The notes below the pieces were generated by a model. It made no database searches and was not told where the DNA came from. It saw only the letters and a program-made list of their open reading frames with translations. Shown in pieces: positions 1 to 4,186 of a stretch of DNA of 6,072 nucleotides. The translations under genes and the position numbers were made by a program. Every line of letters begins with the position of its first letter. Positions within the stretch are counted from its first letter, which is position 1. The stretch comes from Acidimicrobiia bacterium (GTDB lineage: Bacteria; Actinomycetota; Acidimicrobiia; Spongiisociales; UBA5794): the NCBI GenBank assembly GCA_013001485.1, contig JABDMN010000321.1, positions 1 through 6,072 on the forward strand, written 5' to 3'.

Positions 1-1
1 G

Positions 2-364
2 GGTGGTGGGGCACACCTCACCGAGATTGCCGAGGTGCTTGAGCTCACGGTCGACGAGCTGAAGACCCAGCTCCAGGAAGGGGCAACCCTTGCTGAGGTC
101 GCAGGAGACCAGGTTGACGACGTCGCCCAGCTGATCACCGATCAGATGAACGAACGGATCGATCAGGCCCTCGAAGACGGACGGATCACCGATGAAGAGG
201 CCGCTGAGAAGCGTGCCGAGATCGAGGACAAGGTCACCGAGATCCTCAACGGTGAGGCCAAGTTCGGTGGTCGTGGCCACGGTCGACGTGGACCCGGCGG
301 TCCCCGCGGCGGCGGTTTCGGAGCAGGAGCCGACGAGGCCCCGGCCGCAGAAACCAGCGCTTAA
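2..364 (+). CDS. C-terminal part of an uncharacterised helical protein with a Gly/Arg-rich tail (5' end outside the window)
   Basis: The frame is open from the first codon of the window to a TAA at 362-364, so the gene begins upstream; a GTG at 35 is possible but probably internal, because in-frame upstream codons read GGGAHLTEIAEVLELTVDEL, which continues the same helical pattern. About 120 residues are visible. The first ~85 are acidic and helical, of the form 'LELTVDELKTQLQEGATLAEVA...ITDQMNERIDQALEDGRITDEEA...'. This resembles a motif (L-x-x-T-x-x-E-L...G-x-T-L-A-E-V-A...G-x-I-T) recurring in poorly characterised, often secreted actinobacterial proteins. The last ~35 residues are a low-complexity tail rich in Gly, Arg and Pro, ending in an Ala/Glu stretch. 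No catalytic motif is seen and the function is unknown. The stop is followed one base later by a heptamer array and then a strong hairpin. That this is a real gene is fairly sure; its role is not. Confidence 0.7.
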   Translation, partial: GGGAHLTEIAEVLELTVDELKTQLQEGATLAEVAGDQVDDVAQLITDQMNERIDQALEDGRITDEEAAEKRAEIEDKVTEILNGEAKFGGRGHGRRGPGGPRGGGFGAGADEAPAAETSA

Positions 365-365
365 G

Positions 366-396
366 AGCTACCAGCTACCAGCTACCAGCTACCAGC
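366..396 (+). repeat. Heptamer tandem repeat array A: four perfect AGCTACC units plus AGC
   Basis: AGCTACC occurs four times without error at 366-372, 373-379, 380-386 and 387-393, followed by AGC. The array begins one base after the stop of the upstream gene. It runs into AGCAAGA (394-400), whose AAGA is the start of the 5' arm of the hairpin at 397-428. A 7-bp unit does not preserve reading frame and the array is noncoding. Confidence 0.9.
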
Positions 397-428
397 AAGA
401 GGGTGGGTCCTTCGGGGCCCGCCCTCTT
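397..428 (+). terminator. Strong GC-rich hairpin with UUCG loop, probable terminator of the upstream + strand gene
   Basis: The arms at 397-410 and 415-428 pair over 14 bp around a TTCG tetraloop (411-414), with two G-U wobbles (404/421 and 408/417). The wobbles would be A-C mismatches in the opposite-strand RNA, so the fold favours + strand transcripts. No T-tract follows, so termination may be of the U-tract-less type seen in high-GC Gram-positives, or the hairpin may protect the 3' end. It lies 33 bases after the stop at 364. Confidence 0.7.
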
Positions 429-441
429 CGCGTCCCCACCC

Positions 442-469
442 GGCTACCGCCTCCCAGCGACCGGCCGCC
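442..469 (+). repeat. Degenerate heptamer array B
   Basis: Four consecutive 7-base units read GGCTACC, GCCTCCC, AGCGACC and GGCCGCC. Three fit RGCNNCC and the first is a near-identical relative of the AGCTACC unit of array A. It is probably a decayed array of the same family; the degeneracy keeps confidence low. Confidence 0.4.
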
Positions 470-478
470 GGTTCACTG

Positions 479-496
479 AGCCTCTTTCCGGAGGCT
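479..496 (-). terminator. Short hairpin after the PPOX gene, possible minus-strand terminator
   Basis: AGCCTC (479-484) and GAGGCT (491-496) form a 6-bp stem around a 6-base loop. Read on the minus strand it lies 25 bases past the TGA of the PPOX gene and directly after heptamer array C, mirroring the array-then-hairpin arrangement at 366-428. The minus-strand loop contains GGAAA. The stem is short and no T-tract follows. Confidence 0.4.
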
Positions 497-517
497 GGTG
501 GCCGGTGGCCGGTATCC
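497..517 (-). repeat. Heptamer array C, opposite orientation
   Basis: On the + strand the units are GGTGGCC, GGTGGCC and GGTATCC; on the minus strand they read GGATACC, GGCCACC and GGCCACC, matching the RGCYACC pattern of the other arrays with variation. On the minus strand the array starts three bases after the stop of the PPOX gene. It is followed by AGCCTCC and GGAAAGA, comparable to AGCAAGA after array A. Confidence 0.6.
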
Positions 518-520
518 GAG

Positions 521-997
521 TCAGTATCCCCCACCGATCTTTCGATGGTCCCAGCTGATGATGTCCTCGGGTTCGACGATCACGGCGGTGTTCTTCTCGG
601 CGAACCTGCCAAAGGCTGCTTCGAGTGCGTCGCCTTCGAGTCGCACCGGGTCGTCGCCCACCATTGGGTACTTGGCCGCAAGCTCGCCGTAGATCTCGAG
701 CACGTAGTCACGGTCCGTGACGAGCGTGCCCTTTCCCTTGATCATGGCTCCACGTAGCTCGGCGTAGCGGTCGCCGTCCTCGAGGAGCACCGTGAGCCGG
801 GCATCGCGAGCGAGGTTCACGATCTTCTGTGATTTGGTGAACGACCGGAACACGGCCTTGTCGTTGTGGACGACAAACCACATTGGGGCGACATGGGGCC
901 ACCCGGTCTTTTCGATCGTCGCAACCTGGAGGTGAGATCCTCCTCGCAGGAACTCGAGGATCTCCGCGTCGGTCATGGTGATGTCTTTGCGTGCCAT
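521..997 (-). CDS. Pyridoxamine 5'-phosphate oxidase-like (PPOX) flavin/F420-binding family protein
   Basis: A 158-residue protein with the split-barrel fold pattern of the PPOX family. An N-terminal helix (about 8-19) leads to the first strands, with 'HLQVATI..TGWPHVAPMWFVV' at 22-43. Next come 'VFRSFTKSQKIVNLARDARLTVLLED' at 49-74 and the strand 'AELRGAMIKGKGTLV' at 79-93. This arrangement is typical of the small actinobacterial proteins annotated as PPOX-class F420-dependent oxidoreductases, which bind F420 or FMN as dimers and reduce or bind varied substrates. The substrate cannot be read from sequence, and true PdxH activity is unlikely given the short length. The ATG at 997 gives a normal family length. 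No good Shine-Dalgarno precedes it, and a second ATG (residue 8) lacks one too, so a leaderless message is possible. The gene stands alone, divergent from panB and convergent with the gene ending at 364. Confidence 0.8.
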   Translation of the reverse strand: MARKDITMTDAEILEFLRGGSHLQVATIEKTGWPHVAPMWFVVHNDKAVFRSFTKSQKIVNLARDARLTVLLEDGDRYAELRGAMIKGKGTLVTDRDYVLEIYGELAAKYPMVGDDPVRLEGDALEAAFGRFAEKNTAVIVEPEDIISWDHRKIGGGY

Positions 998-1003
998 AGA
1001 ATC

Positions 1004-1009
1004 AGCCTA
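1004..1009 (-). promoter_or_regulatory. Possible -10 element for a leaderless PPOX transcript
   Basis: On the minus strand TAGGCT fits the TANNNT -10 pattern and ends six bases before the ATG at 997, which would place the transcription start at or next to the start codon. This would explain the missing Shine-Dalgarno. No convincing -35 is seen at the usual distance, so the call is weak. Confidence 0.3.
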
Positions 1010-1070
1010 CGCAGGAGGCGGAATCAGCTGGGGTCCTCTAGCGTTCCTGCCGATACACGTTGTGAATGTC

Positions 1071-1091
1071 CCCCGACCCACCGTGGCGGGG
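1071..1091 (+). other. Small hairpin just upstream of the panB ribosome binding site
   Basis: CCCCG (1071-1075) pairs with CGGGG (1087-1091), and CCA/TGG inside it can stack. It ends four bases before the AAGAGG Shine-Dalgarno (1095-1100) and could affect access to it. The rest of the 998-1106 divergent intergenic region shows no clear -35/-10 pair for panB. Confidence 0.25.
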
Positions 1092-1106
1092 AGAAAGAGG
1101 AAGACG

Positions 1107-2000
1107 ATGTCAGACCGCAAGAAGGTCACCGCACCCGCCATCCTGGCCCGAAAGGGCGCCGAGAAGATCAGGATGGTGACTGCCTACGACGCTCCCACAG
1201 CCCGGATCGCCGATCGGGCCGGCGCCGACATCATCCTGGTGGGTGACTCCGTGGCCAACGTGGTCCTGGGCCACGAGGACACACTGCAGGTGACCATCGA
1301 TGACATGGTGCACCACACCGCGGCCGTAGCCCGTACCCGACCGGCGGCGTTGGTCCTCGGCGACATGCCATGGCTGACCTATCACGGTTCGGTCGAAGAC
1401 ACCGTGTACAACGCCGGCAAGCTGATCCGCGACGGCGGCGCGGAGGCCGTGAAGCTCGAGGGTGGCGCCAAGCGGGTGCCGATGGTCGAGGCACTGGTCG
1501 CAGCCGAAATCCCGGTGATGGGTCACATCGGACTCACCCCACAGTCGGTGCACGCAATGGGCGGCTACCGGGTACAGGGAAAGCACGCCGATGCCGCACA
1601 GGAACTTGTTGCGGACGCCAAGGCTCTGGCCGAAGCCGGCGTCTTCGCCATCGTCCTCGAAGGAGTGCCCGACCTGCTCGCCGAGATCGTCACCTTTGCG
1701 GTCGATGTGCCGACGATCGGCATCGGTGCCGGGCCTCGCTGTGACGGTCAGGTGCTGGTGTTCCACGACGTCCTCGGCCTTGGTGAGGGAAGACTTCCCA
1801 AGTTCGTCCGGCAGTACGCCGGGCTCGCCGATGATGCCGTCGACGCCCTCGAAAGGTTCTTCGCCGACGTCGAATCTGGCGCCTTCCCGGCTGACGAGGA
1901 GACCTATCACATGCCGGAGGAGACGGCGCGATCGCTGATGGCGCCGCCTTCCACCGAGTGGGCCGACGATTTGCGCGCCGACGAGGCGATGGAGCGCTGA
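1107..2000 (+). CDS. panB: 3-methyl-2-oxobutanoate hydroxymethyltransferase (ketopantoate synthase)
   Basis: Transfers a hydroxymethyl group from 5,10-methylenetetrahydrofolate to 2-oxoisovalerate, giving ketopantoate, the first committed step to pantothenate and coenzyme A. The 297-residue protein has the PanB signatures in order: VTAYDAP (24-30), GDS (46-48; metal-binding Asp47), 'LGHEDTLQVTIDDMVHHTAAV' region (54-74), LGDMP (84-88; Asp86), VKLEGG (115-120), HIGLTPQSVHAMGGYRVQGK (140-159), VLEGVP (183-188; Glu185, equivalent to the catalytic Glu181 of E. coli), and IGIGAG with CDGQVLVFHDVLG (204-224). The ATG at 1107 was chosen because AAGAGG lies six bases before it and the conserved protein begins shortly after. 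The frame is open further upstream to 975, but that part shows no conservation signal and would overlap the divergent gene. Compared with E. coli PanB (264 aa) it carries about 27 extra C-terminal residues. The stop overlaps a candidate CTG start of the next gene. Confidence 0.96.
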   Translation: MSDRKKVTAPAILARKGAEKIRMVTAYDAPTARIADRAGADIILVGDSVANVVLGHEDTLQVTIDDMVHHTAAVARTRPAALVLGDMPWLTYHGSVEDTVYNAGKLIRDGGAEAVKLEGGAKRVPMVEALVAAEIPVMGHIGLTPQSVHAMGGYRVQGKHADAAQELVADAKALAEAGVFAIVLEGVPDLLAEIVTFAVDVPTIGIGAGPRCDGQVLVFHDVLGLGEGRLPKFVRQYAGLADDAVDALERFFADVESGAFPADEETYHMPEETARSLMAPPSTEWADDLRADEAMER

Positions 2001-2512
2001 GGGCCGCCCGACTCCTCGCTGTCTGCGCGGCGTTGGCCGCGTTCGTTGCCGCTGGATGTACGGATCCGGCCGTCGAGACCACGACCACCACCGTCACCAG
2101 CTCGACAACGACGACCCCGCCGCGGATTCCGGAAGGTCTCGAAGGGTACGAGACGGCCACCGTTGTCCTGCAGTTCGCCGACGAGGACCGTGAGCTCCTG
2201 GTTGCTATTGCCGACGACGCAGGGGAGCGGGCACAGGGCTTGATGAACGTGACCGACCTCCTCGACCTGGACGGGATGCTCTTTGTCTTCGATGCAGACA
2301 CTGAGGGGGGCTTCTGGATGAGCGACACCCCACTCGCGTTGACCCTCGTCCACTTCGATGCCGCCGGCGCTTTCGTGTCGGCAGTCGATATGAGCCCGTG
2401 TCCCGATGGGGATTGCCCCAGCTATCTCGCCACCGGCCCCTACCGGTTGGCGCTCGAAGTCCCGCAGGGTGCTCTGGTGGATCTCCCGGCCGCCATCGTT
2501 GTGATCGATTGA
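1958..2512 (+). CDS. DUF192 family lipoprotein (start uncertain: GTG 1958 or CTG 1997)
   Basis: A predicted exported lipoprotein: a basic N-region, a hydrophobic stretch LLAVCAALAAFV and the lipobox VAAGC with lipidated Cys34 (numbering from GTG 1958). A Thr-rich linker (about 41-53) follows, then a DUF192 domain (about 66-184). Domain landmarks are ERAQGLM (90-96), GMLFVF (106-111), FWM (119-121), and CPDGDCPSYLATGPYRLALEV (148-168), where homologues typically have C-x-x-x-x-C-P-S-Y. DUF192 has no assigned biochemical role. The first conventional start, GTG 1958, overlaps panB by 43 bases, lacks a Shine-Dalgarno and gives a long Arg-rich leader. CTG 1997 overlaps the panB TGA as CTGA, has GAGG ten bases upstream, and places the Cys at residue 21, typical of lipoprotein signal peptides. 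Either way the gene is probably co-transcribed with panB. No terminator is evident between its stop and the promoter at 2542. Confidence 0.87.
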   Translation: MGRRFARRRGDGALRAARLLAVCAALAAFVAAGCTDPAVETTTTTVTSSTTTTPPRIPEGLEGYETATVVLQFADEDRELLVAIADDAGERAQGLMNVTDLLDLDGMLFVFDADTEGGFWMSDTPLALTLVHFDAAGAFVSAVDMSPCPDGDCPSYLATGPYRLALEVPQGALVDLPAAIVVID

Positions 2513-2541
2513 CCACCGCGCCTCGTCTCCTTTTCCCGATC

Positions 2542-2570
2542 TAGACCTGAGTCGTCGCGGGGGCTACGAT
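2542..2570 (+). promoter_or_regulatory. Probable housekeeping-type promoter for the rpsF-ssb-rpsR-rplI-dnaB operon
   Basis: TAGACC (2542-2547) matches TTGACA at four of six positions and is separated by 17 bases from TACGAT (2565-2570), a good -10 for high-GC actinobacteria. Transcription would start near 2577, giving a leader of about 92 bases. The spacing, the location after the DUF192 stop and the structured leader directly downstream support the call. Confidence 0.6.
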
Positions 2571-2577
2571 CCCGGCG

Positions 2578-2647
2578 GTGGTTGTTGATCAATGACCACA
2601 CTTCCCACCCTGCTCCCGGAGAGGCCGGGGGCCTTTCGCTTCGGCGA
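2578..2647 (+). promoter_or_regulatory. Structured 5' leader of the rpsF operon (candidate S6:S18 autoregulatory region)
   Basis: Three consecutive hairpins fit between the predicted start site and the rpsF Shine-Dalgarno. The first, 2578-2599, has a 9-bp stem around GATC with two G-U pairs. The second, 2612-2632, has an 8-bp stem with one G-U pair and an AGAGG loop. The third, 2636-2647, has a 4-bp stem with a UUCG loop. In other bacteria an S6:S18 complex binds the rpsF mRNA leader to repress the operon. The second hairpin contains CCG and GGC stretches of the kind expected there, but no match to the known motif was verified. That hairpin, followed by CCTTTCGCTT, could instead act as an attenuator. 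Confidence 0.45.
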
Positions 2648-2668
2648 TCGTCCACAGGAGGAACATCT

Positions 2669-2950
2669 ATGCGCACGTATGAGCTGATGGTGATACATCG
2701 GCCTGAGTTGTCCGAGAGCGACGTCCAGTCGGCCGTGTCCGAGGTCGAGGTCGCGATTTCGTCTGAGGGCGAGGTCGAAGACCGCGATATGTGGGGGAAA
2801 CGTCGCCTCGCCTACGAGATCGATCACATCAACGAAGGCCACTACTCCGTGGTTCGTTTCAAGGGCCCAGGGGACCTTGTGCATCGACTCGATACCGCAC
2901 TCGGGCTGCAAGACAAGGTGATCCGGCACAAGATCGTCCGAGTGTCGTGA
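2669..2950 (+). CDS. rpsF: 30S ribosomal protein S6
   Basis: A 93-residue protein with the bS6 pattern: MRTYELMVIHRPEL at the N-terminus, the signature WGKRRLAYEI at 42-51, GHYSVVRF at 57-64 and a C-terminal basic strand (DKVIRHKIVRV). S6 binds the central domain of 16S rRNA together with S18, which is encoded two genes downstream. It ends without the long acidic tail of E. coli S6. The ATG at 2669 is fixed by a perfect AGGAGG at 2656-2661, seven bases upstream; an open frame reaching back to 2582 lies in the structured leader and is not coding. It is the first gene of the operon. The stop at 2948-2950 takes part in a hairpin that extends to the ssb ribosome binding site. Confidence 0.97.
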   Translation: MRTYELMVIHRPELSESDVQSAVSEVEVAISSEGEVEDRDMWGKRRLAYEIDHINEGHYSVVRFKGPGDLVHRLDTALGLQDKVIRHKIVRVS

Positions 2951-2994
2951 TGAATCTGTCACAGGCTCGAGGTACAACGAGATCACGATTCATC
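2949..2994 (+). other. Intercistronic hairpin between rpsF and ssb
   Basis: GATGAATC (2949-2956) is the exact reverse complement of GATTCATC (2987-2994), so the two form a perfect 8-bp outer helix. Inside it CTCG (2966-2969) pairs with CGAG (2978-2981) around an 8-base loop. The helix covers the last two bases of the rpsF stop codon and ends directly before the ssb Shine-Dalgarno GAGGAG (2995-3000). A role in processing or in setting ssb translation is plausible. Confidence 0.5.
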
Positions 2995-3005
2995 GAGGAG
3001 AGCGA

Positions 3006-3449
3006 ATGAGCAACAACAGCGTCACATTGGTCGGCAACCTGGTCGAGGATCCTGAGCTCCGGTTCACTCCTTCAGGCGTCGCGATGGCGAAGGTCCGGTT
3101 TGCGGTGAATCGCCGCTACCAGGTCAATGGCGAGTGGCAGGAAGAGACGAGCTTCTTCGGAGGCACCTGCTGGCGCGAGATGGCCGAGAACGTCGCCGAA
3201 TCCCTTCAGAAGGGTGGTCGCGTCATCGTCACCGGTCGGCTCGAGCAGCGCAGCTGGGAAACCGCCGACGGCGACAAGCGGTCCATCATCGAGGTCCGCA
3301 TCGACGACATCGGTCCTTCGTTGCGGTGGGCGACAGCCACCGTCACCAAGACACCGCGTTCCAACGATTGGGGCAATCAGACACCTGCCAGTGTTCCTGC
3401 CGCCCCCGTGGCTCGCGACGACTACGGCCCTGACGAAGCGCCGTTCTAA
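3006..3449 (+). CDS. ssb: Single-stranded DNA-binding protein
   Basis: Binds and protects single-stranded DNA at replication forks and recruits replication and repair proteins. The 147-residue protein has an OB-fold from about 4 to 112: SVTLVGNLVEDPELRFTPSG at the start, VRFAVNRRY (30-38), ETSFFGGTCWREMAENVAESL (47-67) and KGGRVIVTGRLEQRSWE (69-85). A short Pro/Ala/Thr linker (about 113-136) leads to the acidic tip DDYGPDEAPF, which ends in Pro-Phe as required for partner binding, though it is less acidic than the classic DDDIPF. Usual family members read FFN-V/C-TCWR where this one has FFGGTCWR, a small oddity. The ATG follows GAGGAG by five bases. Its place between rpsF and rpsR is conserved in many Gram-positive bacteria, so this is taken as the main replicative SSB rather than a phage or accessory copy. 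Confidence 0.96.
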   Translation: MSNNSVTLVGNLVEDPELRFTPSGVAMAKVRFAVNRRYQVNGEWQEETSFFGGTCWREMAENVAESLQKGGRVIVTGRLEQRSWETADGDKRSIIEVRIDDIGPSLRWATATVTKTPRSNDWGNQTPASVPAAPVARDDYGPDEAPF

Positions 3450-3464
3450 AGGAGTCACCGACAC

Positions 3465-3743
3465 ATGTCACCCAAAGCCAAGAGCAGCCGCCGCCGTCCG
3501 CGTCGGTTCGATCCCGCAGAGCGGGGTCGCAAGAAGAGACCATGCCAGTTCTGTATCGATGAGTCCCAGACCGTCGACTACAAGGACATCGCCACGCTAC
3601 GGAAGTTCCTGTCCGATCGGGGCAAGATCCGCTCGCGACGTGTTACCGGTGCGTGTCCCCGCCATCAGCGCGAGGTAGCCACGGCCGTCAAGAACGCCCG
3701 TGAGATGGCCTTGCTTTCGTACATCAACCCGAGGCAGCAATGA
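3465..3743 (+). CDS. rpsR: 30S ribosomal protein S18, zinc-binding (C+) form
   Basis: A 92-residue bS18. An Arg/Lys-rich N-terminus (SSRRRPRRF) is followed by CQFC (27-30), the family core '[19 protein letters not shown]' (37-55) and [25 protein letters not shown] (60-84). Cys27, Cys30, Cys64 and His67 are placed to bind zinc, so this is the zinc-containing form. Many actinobacteria also carry a Cys-free paralogue expressed under zinc starvation, which would lie elsewhere in the genome. S18 pairs with S6 on the 30S platform. AAGGAG, overlapping the last bases of the ssb stop, lies ten bases before the ATG. The stop overlaps the rplI start as ATGA, indicating translational coupling. Confidence 0.97.
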   Translation: MSPKAKSSRRRPRRFDPAERGRKKRPCQFCIDESQTVDYKDIATLRKFLSDRGKIRSRRVTGACPRHQREVATAVKNAREMALLSYINPRQQ

Positions 3744-4186
3744 AGCTGATCCTGATCAAAGAGGTCGACTCCCTCGGCAAGCGCGGTGACATCGTCGATG
3801 TCGCCGACGGCTACGCCCGCAACTTCCTGTTGCCGCGGAGCCTTGCCGTCAAGGCAACGCCAGGTGCGCTCGAGCAGGCCGAATCGATGCGGCAGGCCCG
3901 TATCGAGACGGAGCAGAGAGCACTCGAGGCCGCCCAGCAGCTGTCTCAGTCGCTCGTCGGCTCTCGGGTGGTCGTTGCCGCTCGCTCTGGTGACGAGGGC
4001 AAGCTGTTCGGGTCGATCGGTGCCGGCGACATCGCCGAGGCGATCAAGAAGTTCACAGGTCACGAAGTCGATCGCAAGATCGTCGTCGTGCCCAGCCCGA
4101 TTCGCGAGATCGGGCTGCACGAGGTGACGCTGCGGCCCCACACCGAGGTCGAGTTCCAGGTCACGCTGGATGTGATCCCGGCCTGA
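3740..4186 (+). CDS. rplI: 50S ribosomal protein L9
   Basis: A 148-residue bL9 of normal length. The N-terminal rRNA-binding domain (1-50) carries [21 protein letters not shown] and the signature [13 protein letters not shown] (24-36). A long charged connecting helix (about 41-75, rich in Glu, Gln and Ala) leads to the C-terminal domain with [18 protein letters not shown] (87-104) and a terminal strand [13 protein letters not shown]9 binds near the base of the L1 stalk in 23S rRNA and helps to keep the reading frame. The ATG overlaps the rpsR stop by four bases (ATGA) and GAGG lies five bases upstream. The stop overlaps the dnaB start as TGATG. Confidence 0.97.
   Translation: MKLILIKEVDSLGKRGDIVDVADGYARNFLLPRSLAVKATPGALEQAESMRQARIETEQRALEAAQQLSQSLVGSRVVVAARSGDEGKLFGSIGAGDIAEAIKKFTGHEVDRKIVVVPSPIREIGLHEVTLRPHTEVEFQVTLDVIPA

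Noticed and set aside
192..479. A + strand open frame of 95 codons overlapping the first gene and the repeats
   Set aside because: It runs through the heptamer array and the hairpin, with Arg/Pro/Ser-rich shadow-type composition.
366..517. CRISPR array
   Set aside because: The units are only 7 bases long, directly adjacent and without spacers, and no cas gene is present.
975..1106. An upstream extension of panB beginning at 975
   Set aside because: It overlaps the start of the divergent PPOX gene, contains the intergenic region, and ATG 1107 has its own Shine-Dalgarno and gives the normal N-terminus.
1110..1910. A 266-residue open frame on the minus strand
   Set aside because: It is antisense to panB in a high-GC sequence, its predicted protein has no recognisable family pattern, and the PanB motifs on the + strand are unambiguous.
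2509..2514. TTGACC at the DUF192 stop as a -35 box
   Set aside because: No -10-like hexamer lies 16-19 bases downstream; the TAGACC/TACGAT pair at 2542-2570 is better.
2582..2668. N-terminal extension of S6
   Set aside because: The frame is open but covers the structured leader, and a perfect AGGAGG precedes ATG 2669, which gives the standard S6 N-terminus.
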